From Streptococcus ratti FA-1 = DSM 20564 (lineage in GTDB: Bacteria > Bacillota > Bacilli > Lactobacillales > Streptococcaceae): 64,000 bases of DNA. A program made the position numbers and the translations under genes. The number at the start of each line of letters is the position of its first letter. Position 1 is the stretch's first letter. The notes under the pieces are model-generated. The model saw nothing but the letters and a program-made list of their open reading frames with translations, was not told the origin of the DNA and searched no databases. Positions 17,717 through 27,701 of this stretch are shown here, piece after piece. The stretch is taken from contig NZ_AJTZ01000005.1 of the NCBI RefSeq assembly GCF_000286075.1, forward strand, positions 1,302,001 to 1,366,000, in the 5' to 3' direction.

Positions 17717-18190
17717 TTAAATATTATTTGTGTTTACAATAGTGATAAGATCCTCTGCAGAATGTACCTTTCGTATTTGCGTCAGTAATGCTGCATTCTG
17801 CAATAAGCCCATCAGCGACTGAAGCATCTCAAGCTGGGCATGAGGCTCTTTCAGACCTAAAACAAAGGCTATCTCGGCTGCTACCGATTGATTGAAATCT
17901 TCCATACTCACAAAAGAAATCGGCTGGGTTGTCACAATAGCGACAAATTCTTTTTTGATACACTCAGCATCTGTATGGGGAATAGCAACACCCATTTTTT
18001 CCAGCTGTAGGCCTGTCGGAAAATTCTTTTCCCGTTCGATGATTTTGTCAAGAAATGTGTCATAAACATAACCTAAATCAAAGGCTTTTTTATAAATTGT
18101 TTCAAACATATCCTTGCTTGATTTAAAGTTTTCATTAACAAAAATAAGTTCTGGTCTTATATAATCTTCAAGTTTCATTTTTTCAGCCAT
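17717..18190 (-). CDS. Galactitol-family PTS EIIA component
   Basis: Fructose-type EIIA domain, 157 residues from the ATG at 18190 (MAEKMKLEDYIRPELIF), chosen because a GGAGG lies 11 nt upstream; the ATG six codons earlier overlaps that site. The phospho-His is in VAIPHTDAE (near residue 68). It donates phosphate to EIIB and probably also controls the upstream PRD regulator. Confidence 0.88.
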   Translation of the reverse strand: MAEKMKLEDYIRPELIFVNENFKSSKDMFETIYKKAFDLGYVYDTFLDKIIEREKNFPTGLQLEKMGVAIPHTDAECIKKEFVAIVTTQPISFVSMEDFNQSVAAEIAFVLGLKEPHAQLEMLQSLMGLLQNAALLTQIRKVHSAEDLITIVNTNNI

Positions 18191-18225
18191 TATGTTAATA
18201 TCCTCCATTACTATTAGCGGCTTTT

Positions 18226-20163
18226 TTACAATAATTCTATAAAGTCAGTGACAGTCGGCGAGTACCACAATTTATCGATGTAGTCTGAACTGTCAATCTT
18301 AGAATAAATGCTGATCAAGGCATCCTTGTAAAAAAATTCATCTTCCTGAGACATCGAAATTAACATAATCACCTTAACCATGTTACTTCCCCAGCGAATA
18401 GGTTTTTTCAGCGTCATAATTACCAATTGCGATTCACTCACAGCAACCGGCAGGGCATGCGGAAGTGCAATTCCGGTATAAACACTGGTGCTTCCTAAGT
18501 CCTCACGGATGAGTATAGACTTGCGGTACAACGGATTTCTGCGATTCTGAAGGCTTGATTTTTCAACCAGAAAGTCAATACAGCCATTGACCGTCTTTTG
18601 GTCAATTTTTAAGAAAACGTTCTTTCCAATCAGCTTATGAACCAGCGTTTTCGTATAAGCTTCCTTATTTTCAATGACAGACAAAACACGCCTGTTCCCC
18701 TCTTGGAGCTGTAAATACCGATTTTGCAAATTCTCCAAATCAGCATCAGTCAAAACCGGGCTGATAAAAATAACCTTGGACTCATCAACCTCTATATCTG
18801 ACAGTGAGATGGAACTGATAATCATATCTGCCTGCTTTATTTTGTCTGCTGTCAGTTCACTGGCATCAATTTTTAGCAGATGATCAAAATTGGAAATCAC
18901 ATGTGCTAAGGAGGTCATAATCAACTCAGTTGTCGCCAGTCCTTGGGGACAGACCACATAAATCATCAAAGGTTTGGCCAGCTTTTCAATAGCGATTTCA
19001 AAATGTACTGTCAAAAAGGCCATCTCCCCGTCTGTCATATCAATTGAGAAAGCATCTGACAATTCACGGCAGGACAGCCAAACAATGTTGTAGAGAACGC
19101 TGTACTTCTTTTTGATTTCTTCAGTGATGTCACTGTTAACCATGATTCTGTTCTTCAGACGAAAGATCATGGGCTGCACATGGCTGATCAGCATCTTAAA
19201 AAGATGCCGGTCGCCGCTCAAATCAATACTGAGCAATTGGCTGACACGCTCAATCAGATTTTTGATAATATTATTAATCTGGTCCCCGACAATCAAGTCG
19301 TTGGTTTCATAGCCAACGGACAGTAAGGTATAAGACAGATTAATAATCTCTAAGAGCGGCATGGGCTTATCCTTAAGCCCGACAAATTCTCTGAATAGAT
19401 CGCCGGCAAAGGTGTAAACTTCGTAATAAGAAAGATTTTCGATGAAATGGACCATGTCATTTGATACGATGGTACTGCCATTGAGATAGCGCATCTTTGC
19501 AATCAGCAGATCAACAATTAAATAAATACTGTACTGCTCACTCAGAATGAAATGGTAGGTCGCCGCATAGTGATTTAAAATGGAAATAACACATTCTATT
19601 TCTTCTTTTGGAAAGAAATAAGCAAACTGTGGATTGTGTGTCACTGTATGCAGGCCCAGATGGAACTCCGTTATCAAATAGTTCCTCAGAAACTTTCTTA
19701 TTTCCTGCTCCTGTCCGACAATCCTGTACCTGCCGTTATGGCGCTCCATGTGAATCTTATAATCTGCAAATTTATTTTCTAATTTATCAATATTCCTTCT
19801 GACGGACGTTTCACTGACAAAATACTGAACAGACCAATCAATAATGTCAATCTCCTTTTGATCAAAGAACAGAGATTTCAGCAGCAGATATTCCCTGGAA
19901 ATATCTTTCATTTCCTCAGCATGAAAATGATTCAGCAGATCTGCCAAACGCTTTTTTTCATTGGCGTTGACGGCCAAGCGTATGCCGCGCCGAGGAATTT
20001 TTTCGATTTTATCAGACAGCTCTTCTATCTCTTTGTTCAAGAAAGACAGGTCTGAGTAGATGGTTTTTGTCGAGACGGAGTATTTATTAGCCAATGTTTT
20101 GCCGGCAATGAAATCATCGACTAACAGTAAATCTCGTAAAATACTTATCTGTCTGTAATTCAC
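18226..20163 (-). CDS. PRD-containing PTS-linked transcription activator (BglG/MtlR class)
   Basis: A 645-residue regulator. An N-terminal DNA-binding part (HTH at about 15-40, GKTLANKYSVSTKTIYSDL; Mga-like second HTH about 100-130) is followed by two PTS regulation domains (about 170-395), an EIIB-like domain with Cys in VVCPQGLATTEL (about 400-490) and an EIIA-like domain with His in GIALPHALP (about 500-645). It leads the operon regulator-EIIA-EIIB-EIIC-dehydrogenase-phosphoketolase. Phosphorylation by HPr and the cognate EIIB is expected to set its activity. No dedicated ula regulator is seen, so it might also affect ula. Confidence 0.9.
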   Translation of the reverse strand: MNYRQISILRDLLLVDDFIAGKTLANKYSVSTKTIYSDLSFLNKEIEELSDKIEKIPRRGIRLAVNANEKKRLADLLNHFHAEEMKDISREYLLLKSLFFDQKEIDIIDWSVQYFVSETSVRRNIDKLENKFADYKIHMERHNGRYRIVGQEQEIRKFLRNYLITEFHLGLHTVTHNPQFAYFFPKEEIECVISILNHYAATYHFILSEQYSIYLIVDLLIAKMRYLNGSTIVSNDMVHFIENLSYYEVYTFAGDLFREFVGLKDKPMPLLEIINLSYTLLSVGYETNDLIVGDQINNIIKNLIERVSQLLSIDLSGDRHLFKMLISHVQPMIFRLKNRIMVNSDITEEIKKKYSVLYNIVWLSCRELSDAFSIDMTDGEMAFLTVHFEIAIEKLAKPLMIYVVCPQGLATTELIMTSLAHVISNFDHLLKIDASELTADKIKQADMIISSISLSDIEVDESKVIFISPVLTDADLENLQNRYLQLQEGNRRVLSVIENKEAYTKTLVHKLIGKNVFLKIDQKTVNGCIDFLVEKSSLQNRRNPLYRKSILIREDLGSTSVYTGIALPHALPVAVSESQLVIMTLKKPIRWGSNMVKVIMLISMSQEDEFFYKDALISIYSKIDSSDYIDKLWYSPTVTDFIELL

Positions 20164-20200
20164 ACTTCATTCCCCTTTCTTTGATATGTTTCATTATAAA

Positions 20201-20250
20201 TGTTTGCGTTTACAAAACAAAGCCAAGTTACTTCCCCATTAATGTGGAAG
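20201..20250 (-). promoter_or_regulatory. cre site and palindromic operator before the PTS regulator
   Basis: Minus-strand TTGTAAACGCAAACA (20201-20215) fits the cre consensus fully. A second inverted repeat, CTTCCCCATTAATGTGGAAG (20231-20250, 9 of 10 pairs), is a candidate operator for the regulator itself. Confidence 0.6.
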
Positions 20251-20350
20251 CGCTGTTAAACCTATTGTTATTACTTTATTACCCTATTATCAAATCTTTC
20301 ATAACTGTTTAATTTAATTAAACTAGAAAGCTAAAAGCACTCAAATAAAA

Positions 20351-20375
20351 AAGACCAAGAATTGCTCTCGGTCTT
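20351..20375. terminator. Hairpin AAGACC/GGTCTT
   Basis: A short stem-loop followed by TT on the plus strand and by T-rich sequence on the minus strand, between the PTS regulator promoter and the insertion-sequence region. The 20376-20740 stretch beyond it shows no supported gene. Confidence 0.4.
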
Positions 20376-20747
20376 TAAACTTATAAAATTTATTCTGATA
20401 AAAAAATTGACATTTGTTCCCTACTCTAATACATATAAGTACTAAGCAGAATACTATATCATAAACTTGATTAATCCCTTAATACCCCTTAATCTCCTCC
20501 ACCATAAATTACATCATATAGAATATTATTGTCATAGTTTTTTAAAGCAATTATGTTATGAGGAAGCGAATTCTCTGGTAGACAACTTAACTTCACCCAT
20601 AGCAGATCTTTTATTGACCTCTATCAGCTTTTACTGTGCCATTTCCAGAAGAAGAATAGCTAACACTTTTTTGAGTTGATCCACGACTGCAAACCTCTTG
20701 TCAGCCCCCTATTTTAAACTATTTTTTAGACTTTTGAAACATACAAG

Positions 20748-20890
20748 CCCTATATAACGAACGCACTGGAACTGAACCACTCCAGGAACTAACAAGCTCA
20801 TCAAAGATATCAAGCGTCAGGACCTTAGTGATAGAAATTTCCCCAACTTCAAGAAACGAATTTCTCTAATTTTGAACATTAAAAACATAC
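20748..20890 (+). pseudogene. Remnant of an ISL3-family (IS1167-like) transposase, C-terminal end
   Basis: From 20788 the frame reads TNKLIKDIKRQDLSDRNF then PNFKKRISLILNIKN, the hallmark C-terminus of ISL3 transposases (TNxxIKxxKRxxxGxRNFxNFxxRI). Just upstream, in another frame, PYITNALEL matches the preceding PYSNAxLE motif, so at least one frameshift is present. The N-terminal bulk is absent. The matching right end of the element appears to lie beyond the IS110 insertion at 22431-22581. Confidence 0.7.
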
Positions 20891-20897
20891 TAAGATT

Positions 20898-21102
20898 AGT
20901 AGTGAAGAAATCTCCGACGGGAGAGAATACTCACTACTCTTTTCATTCTCAAGATGATAAAGTAGAGGTGTCTTGTTAAGTCGTGTTCTCTCTAGGCGCT
21001 GGACGTCGTAACAAAAACTGGCAAGACACCTGTTTTAGGAAGAATGTTATCAAAGTATGTGGGACGCCAGACGTCGCGTATTGAAAATGACATCACTAAA
21101 AC
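20898..21102 (+). ncRNA. Putative IS110 bridge RNA
   Basis: Three consecutive folds fill the left non-coding end of the element. (1) AGTAGTGA/TCACTACT (20898-20938) with inner stem TCTCC/GGGAGA. (2) AGGTGTCTTG/CAAGACACCT (20966-21031) enclosing a loop topped by GGCG-CTGGA-CGTC. (3) GTTTTAG/CTAAAAC (21032-21102) enclosing a loop topped by GACG-CCAGA-CGTC. One 5' stem-loop plus two large internal loops with small terminal stems is the layout reported for IS110/IS621 bridge RNAs, which pair with target and donor DNA. The placement upstream of the transposase also fits. Not confirmed by any alignment. Confidence 0.5.
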
Positions 21103-21133
21103 AAGGAATCATTCAAGACAAAGAGGTAATAGC

Positions 21134-22336
21134 ATGCGAGTAGTATTTGGGATTGACGTGAGTAAGGTAAGTTCAGAAGTGGCTATTCTAGTCAACGGCG
21201 AGAAGGTTCATGGCTATACCATGCCCAATGATGCCATTGGCTTTGCTCGGCTACTTGGCGATTTGAAAACCGTCCACAAGCCAGAAATCATCTTTGAAGC
21301 AACAGGTGTCTACTCTCGCCGTCTCCAAACTTTTCTAGAAGATAATGGCTATGCTTACACACGACTTAATCCCTTAGAAGCTAAGAAGCAACTGGATAGC
21401 TTGCGTGTACGGAAAACCGAACAAATTGACGCTGAAAAACTGGCTCAATCTCAATTTGTGCTGAATCGTAAACCGACTTATGTCCAAGAAGAAGTCTACC
21501 AAAACTTGCGGGATCTCAGCCGTTTCTATCAGAATCTGACTGAGGACATTGTTCGGGCCAAAAATCGTCTGCACAAGGTTTTGCAAGTCACTTTCCCAGA
21601 GTTGGAAAATATCTTGGCAACACCAACCGGTGAGCAATACTGGAACTTAGTTACTGCGTTTCCTTGCAAGGACTTCGTGCTTGAGGTAGGCAAAGATGAG
21701 CTCTCGGAGAGCATCCTTCAGTCCACTTCAAAACGGATTTCTGACAAACGTGTCGCTTACTTAGCAGAGAAGCTGACAGCACTAGCCAATCAGTCTTATT
21801 GTGCCGTTAAGAAAACCTCTCCAATGTTCGAAGAGAGCCGTTACTATGCACAAGAATTACTCAGACTTTCTGAACGCAGGAAAGCTGTCTTAGACCAAAT
21901 GGTTACTCTAGCTAAGCCTTTACCAGAATATGAGATCCTTCTCTCTATTCCTGGTATCGCTGAAACAACTGCAACAAGCATTATTGGTGAACTCGGTGAC
22001 ATTCGTCGGTTTCAGTCTGCCAATCAAATCAACGCCTTTATCGGCATTGATCTTAGGCACTATGAATCTGGAAACTTTTTGGCACAGGAACACATTACCA
22101 AACGCGGCAACCCGTATGCCAGAAAGATTCTTTTCAAATGCATTCACAATATCGCTTCAGCCAGTCATACCAATCCTTGCCATATCGCAGACTTTTATGA
22201 GAAACGAAAAAGACAATCGCAAACGACTTCAACCAAGCCACACACGATTGCCTCCATACATCGTCTCATCAGAACAATGTATTACCTCATAACGCATAAC
22301 AAACTTTACGATTACACTTTAACCCAAAATCTGTAA
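21134..22336 (+). CDS. IS110-family transposase (RNA-guided recombinase type)
   Basis: A 400-residue protein from the ATG at 21134 (RBS AAGAGG). The N-terminal RuvC-like DEDD domain has Asp8 (FGIDVSK), Glu55 (IIFEATG) and Asp99 (TEQIDAEKLA); the third acidic position, usually Asp, is Glu96 here. A coiled-coil linker (about 120-280) leads to the C-terminal transposase_20 domain with LLSIPGIAETTATSIIGELG and the catalytic-Ser region IGIDLRHYESG. The reading frame is full length and undamaged, so the element may be active. An upstream in-frame extension to 21044 lies in the predicted RNA and is not used. Confidence 0.9.
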   Translation: MRVVFGIDVSKVSSEVAILVNGEKVHGYTMPNDAIGFARLLGDLKTVHKPEIIFEATGVYSRRLQTFLEDNGYAYTRLNPLEAKKQLDSLRVRKTEQIDAEKLAQSQFVLNRKPTYVQEEVYQNLRDLSRFYQNLTEDIVRAKNRLHKVLQVTFPELENILATPTGEQYWNLVTAFPCKDFVLEVGKDELSESILQSTSKRISDKRVAYLAEKLTALANQSYCAVKKTSPMFEESRYYAQELLRLSERRKAVLDQMVTLAKPLPEYEILLSIPGIAETTATSIIGELGDIRRFQSANQINAFIGIDLRHYESGNFLAQEHITKRGNPYARKILFKCIHNIASASHTNPCHIADFYEKRKRQSQTTSTKPHTIASIHRLIRTMYYLITHNKLYDYTLTQNL

Positions 22337-22430
22337 AATTGTTTATGCCATATCATTGTAACACCTTATCAAAAAAATCACAAAATAAGGTGTTGTTTTA
22401 GTGTACACTTTTTAGATTTAAACAACTTAA

Positions 22431-22581
22431 AAAGATACAGTAGACTTTAAACATCTACTATATCTTTAAAAAATAGTTCTCAAAACCGTTGATAGACTTG
22501 ACAAATGGTAGAAAAGAGAGAACTAACTGGGTTCTCTCCGAACTATAGCTTTTCATCACCCACTATAATTGACAAAGTGCC
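22431..22581 (+). mobile_element. Right end of the interrupted ISL3-family element
   Basis: A terminator-like hairpin (AAAGATACAGTAGAC/ATCTACTATATCTTT, 22431-22467) is followed by a GAGAGAAC...GTTCTCTC hairpin. The stretch ends with CACTATAATTGACAAAGTGC, which read in reverse is close to the GGCACTTTGTCAA-type termini I recall for streptococcal ISL3 elements. Confidence 0.5.
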
Positions 22582-22709
22582 GAACTTTTTCAATACACCT
22601 TATTATTGGGCGCTTACTATTGTTCCAAAAAATCTTAATTGTAAAAATGTATTATGCCTCAATTTGAATTTTCTACCATAAATTCGTATAATATCAATGA
22701 GGTTTTAAA

Positions 22710-23273
22710 ATGTATAATGTGGAAAAAATAATTAAAAAGAACTCAGAACTAATGGCACTACTAGAGATTATTTATTCTTTTCAGCTTAATGACTGTTGGC
22801 TTTGTGCAGGAACTATACGAAATTACATTTGGGATTACTTAAGTAATAAAAACAGTTCTACAAGTATTAATCTTTCAGATATAGATGTAATCTTTTTTGA
22901 CGAAAATATATCATATGAACAAACTATTGCAATTGAGGATAAAATAAAGAAACAATATCCTCAATATAATTGGGAAATAAAAAATCAATACTATATGAAC
23001 ATCCATAGTCCAAATACTGAAAAATATACTAGCTCAAAAGATGCCATTTCAAAATTTCCAGAAAAATGTACGGCGATAGCTGCTAGACTAGATAATAATC
23101 AGGATTTAGAATTATTCACTCCTTATGGAATAGAAGATTTAATTAACTTTAAAATCTCACCGACACCACATTACTCTTCTGACAAAAAGCGACAAATAGT
23201 TTATAACGAAAGAATAAAAAAGAAAAATTGGATTAGATTTTGGCCTAATATTTTTATAGAATTAATTGAATAG
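22710..23273 (+). CDS. Nucleotidyltransferase-like protein (NTP_transf_6 / PF06042 type)
   Basis: A 187-residue cytoplasmic protein. CAGTIRNYIWDYL (about 32-44) and SDIDVIFFD (about 57-65) form the nucleotidyltransferase-fold signature G-x-hR...DhDhxhxD. The Asp pair would bind metal. It ends with the RIKKKNWIRFWPN segment typical of the family. The biological substrate is unknown. It lies alone next to the IS region and is more AT-rich than the flanking housekeeping genes, which could mean it came in with mobile DNA. Confidence 0.8.
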   Translation: MYNVEKIIKKNSELMALLEIIYSFQLNDCWLCAGTIRNYIWDYLSNKNSSTSINLSDIDVIFFDENISYEQTIAIEDKIKKQYPQYNWEIKNQYYMNIHSPNTEKYTSSKDAISKFPEKCTAIAARLDNNQDLELFTPYGIEDLINFKISPTPHYSSDKKRQIVYNERIKKKNWIRFWPNIFIELIE

Positions 23274-23614
23274 ATTAATTTATTTTTCTTAATACAATAA
23301 AGGCAGAGAGACCCTCTGTCTTCAGTCTGATACAATTAATTGTTTTTTTATATTTTTTAAGCTAGCACCACGAGTTATAGATATATTCCTGAATTTTAAA
23401 TCAAGAAAAAATATCCGAAATAAATTTTTCTTCAATTTGTTGTTTTGATTTGTTTTTTGCAAGTCTGCTGAACTTTCCCATTCTTCTTTTTTTGAAGAAT
23501 AAAAAGCACCGAAATGCATGGTTCACAAAAGCTAAATGGTTTTTTCAGCTTTTATGATGCTCATACAAAATCAATGCTTTTTCACATTTATAACATGATA
23601 TTTAACAATTAATA
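23274..23614. other. Intergenic region between the nucleotidyltransferase gene and purA
   Basis: Contains a stem AGGCAGAG/CTCTGTCT (about 23301-23321), plausible as a terminator for the upstream gene. A Lys-rich 65-codon minus-strand frame lacks a recognisable family and is not called. Confidence 0.4.
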
Positions 23615-25154
<1,540 letters not shown>

Positions 25155-25230
25155 TATTTCGTATCAGAATCCTGCGTTTTTCCGAACATTCTTGTAAACT
25201 ATAACTAGAATATCTTTTAGGAGAAAGCAT

Positions 25231-27498
25231 ATGTCAAACATTGATCAACTTTTACAGCAAAGTCCGCAGAACCTCCCTGTCTTACAAGCTACTTTTGGGC
25301 TGGAGAGGGAGAGCTTGCGCATTGATCAAAAAACACAGCGCTTGGCGCAGACCCCCCATCCTCACAAACTAGGCTCCCGCAGCTATCATCCATACATTCA
25401 AACAGATTACAGCGAACCCCAGTTAGAATTAATCACACCCGTTGCCAAATCAAGCAAAGAAGTGCTGCGCTTTTTAGGAGCTATTACTGATGTCGCTCAG
25501 CGCAGTATTGATAACGATCAGTACCTCTGGCCCTTGTCCATGCCGCCGCAGCTCAGAGAAGACGAGATTGAAATTGCCCGTCTGGAAGACCCTTTTGAGC
25601 TTTCCTACCGTCAGCATCTGGCTGAGAAATATGGTAAGATGCTCCAGTCTATGTCAGGTATTCATTACAATATTGAATTGGGGGCTGATCTGCTTAAACT
25701 ATTGTTCGAGCGCAGCGGCTGCCAATCGCTGATTGCATTTAAAAACGATCTTTATTTAAAACTGGCTCAGAATTTTCTATCCTACCGCTGGTTTTTAACC
25801 TATCTTTACGGCGCCAGTCCCATAGCCGAACAAGGCTTCTTTGAAAAAGGACTGACCGCCCCTGTTCGCTCGCTTAGAAACAGTCATCTGGGATATGTCA
25901 ATACTGAAGATGTCAGCGTACCTTTTGACAGTCTGGAAAATTATATCTCAAGCATTGAACATTATGTCAGCACAGGAGCCTTATCAGCTGAAAAAGAATT
26001 TTACTCAGCTGTCCGCCTGCGCGGCAGCAAGCACAATCGTGATTATCTGACTAAAGGCATTACCTATTTAGAATTTCGCTGTTTTGATCTGAACCCCTTT
26101 GACAATCGCGGTATTACGCAGGAAACTATTGACAGCATCCATCTCTTTATCTTAGCTATGCTCTGGCTTGATGCACCGCAAGCAGTCAGCCTGTCGCTTG
26201 ATAAGGCTGCAGGCCTCAACGAAAAAATCGCACTCAGCCATCCCTTGGAAAAGCTGCCGCAAGAGGCCCCTTATCAAGATGTCCTAACAGCTATGGAAGA
26301 ACTGATCAGGCATTTCCAGCTTCCTGCCTACTATGAACAGCTTCTGGCTGATATCAAAGGGCAGATCAGCAATCCAAGACTGACTGTCGGCGGCCATCTC
26401 TTGGAGCACATTGATAATCTGTCCTTGGAAACATTCGGTCAGCAAAAGGGGAAGGAATACCATGACTATGCTTGGCAGGCTTATTATGCCCTTAAGGGTT
26501 ATGAAAATATGGAACTGTCAACGCAAATGCTGCTTTTTGATGCTATTCAAAAAGGGATTCATTTTGACATTTTAGATGAGAGCGATCAGTTTCTAAAACT
26601 CTGGCACGCTAAGCATATTGAATATGTCAAAAACGGCAACATGACATCTAAAGACAACTATGTTGTTCCCTTAGCCATGGCTAATAAAGTTGTAACCAAA
26701 AAAATCCTAAGAGAGCATGGCTATCCGGTTCCTGCCGGTGCAGAATTCGACAGCAAAGACGAAGCGCTCCGCTATTATCAGCAAGTTGAAAAGCAGGCTA
26801 TCGTTGTCAAACCCAAATCAACTAATTTCGGTCTGGGAATTTCAATTTTTGACACACCGACCAGCCTGACGGATTATGAAAAGGCACTGGATATTGCCTT
26901 TCTTGAAGATTCTTCTGTCCTTGTTGAAGAATTCATTGCCGGAACCGAATATCGCTTTTTTGTCCTTGATGGCAAATGCGAAGCTGTTCTTCTGCGAGTT
27001 GCCGCAAATGTGGTTGGTGATGGCCGTCAGACTATTCAGCAGCTGGTTGACCAAAAAAATCAAAATCCGCTTCGCGGCCGCGATCATCGCTCTCCACTTG
27101 AAATAATTGACTTAGGTGATATCGAGTTGCTGATGCTGCAGCAGCAAGGCTGCACCCCAGAAAGCATTTTGCCAGCCGGCGTCAAGGTGAATTTGCGCGG
27201 CAATTCAAACATTTCAACAGGCGGAGATTCCATTGATATAACTGAGGAAATGGACAGCAGCTACAAGCAGCTGGCTGCTGATATGGCTAAAGCCATGGGA
27301 GCTTGGGCCTGCGGTGTTGACTTGATTATTCCGGATACATCTTTAAAAGCAACCAAGGAAAATCCGCATTGTACCTGTATTGAGCTCAATTTTAATCCGT
27401 CCATGTATATGCATACCTACTGTCAGGAAGGCCCGGGACAGGTGATTACCGGTAAAATTTTGGCTAAATTGTTCCCAGAAGTAATTGCCAATATATAG
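25231..27498 (+). CDS. gshF: Bifunctional glutamate-cysteine ligase / glutathione synthetase
   Basis: Makes glutathione in two ATP-dependent steps in one 755-residue chain. The N-terminal glutamate-cysteine ligase domain (about 1-480) shows GLERESLRID and the RLRGSKHNRDY and TYLEFRCFDLNPFD motifs. The C-terminal ATP-grasp domain (about 490-755) shows VVKPKSTNFGLGISIF, VLVEEFIAGTEYRFFVLD and ELNFNPSMYMHTYC. Length is normal for the streptococcal GshF. RBS AGGAGAAAG before the ATG. Divergent from purA. Confidence 0.96.
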   Translation: MSNIDQLLQQSPQNLPVLQATFGLERESLRIDQKTQRLAQTPHPHKLGSRSYHPYIQTDYSEPQLELITPVAKSSKEVLRFLGAITDVAQRSIDNDQYLWPLSMPPQLREDEIEIARLEDPFELSYRQHLAEKYGKMLQSMSGIHYNIELGADLLKLLFERSGCQSLIAFKNDLYLKLAQNFLSYRWFLTYLYGASPIAEQGFFEKGLTAPVRSLRNSHLGYVNTEDVSVPFDSLENYISSIEHYVSTGALSAEKEFYSAVRLRGSKHNRDYLTKGITYLEFRCFDLNPFDNRGITQETIDSIHLFILAMLWLDAPQAVSLSLDKAAGLNEKIALSHPLEKLPQEAPYQDVLTAMEELIRHFQLPAYYEQLLADIKGQISNPRLTVGGHLLEHIDNLSLETFGQQKGKEYHDYAWQAYYALKGYENMELSTQMLLFDAIQKGIHFDILDESDQFLKLWHAKHIEYVKNGNMTSKDNYVVPLAMANKVVTKKILREHGYPVPAGAEFDSKDEALRYYQQVEKQAIVVKPKSTNFGLGISIFDTPTSLTDYEKALDIAFLEDSSVLVEEFIAGTEYRFFVLDGKCEAVLLRVAANVVGDGRQTIQQLVDQKNQNPLRGRDHRSPLEIIDLGDIELLMLQQQGCTPESILPAGVKVNLRGNSNISTGGDSIDITEEMDSSYKQLAADMAKAMGAWACGVDLIIPDTSLKATKENPHCTCIELNFNPSMYMHTYCQEGPGQVITGKILAKLFPEVIANI

Positions 27499-27551
27499 TT
27501 GGTTGTATAAGTTTGGTTCACTTTCATTAAATTATAGTTTAAAAAGCAAAG

Positions 27552-27641
27552 AAAAGAGCTTATTGATATACTCTTCTATAGTGGACAGTGAAAAAACAAA
27601 ATTCACTAGAAACTATGGGGGAGTATATCATAGGCTCTTTT
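27552..27641. repeat. 90-bp palindromic element between gshF and aguC
   Basis: A 31-nt left arm (AAAAGAGCTTATTGATATAC...) and a 30-nt right arm pair almost throughout, with one bulge, around a 29-nt loop. The convergent position suggests it works as a two-way terminator, but its length is more like a small mobile palindrome. Confidence 0.65.
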
Positions 27642-27701
27642 ACTTTTTATCGCTTCTCAATCACTCACTTAAAAAGTGGCATACCACATAAAGACTTTAT
27701 T

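Larger units (their letters stand above)
20891..22430 (+). mobile_element. IS110-family insertion sequence
   Basis: A single transposase gene with about 230 nt of structured non-coding sequence on the left and a short right end that contains the inverted repeat AACACCTTAT/ATAAGGTGTT (22360-22394). IS110 elements lack clear terminal inverted repeats and target duplications, so the borders given are approximate. They are inferred from where ISL3-like sequence stops and resumes. Confidence 0.65.

Noticed and set aside
20467..20679. 70-codon plus-strand frame left of the IS region
   Set aside because: No start signal and no recognisable family; probably chance or decayed sequence.
23322..23519. 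Lys-rich 65-codon minus-strand frame between the nucleotidyltransferase gene and purA
   Set aside because: AT-rich composition explains the residues; no RBS and no family.
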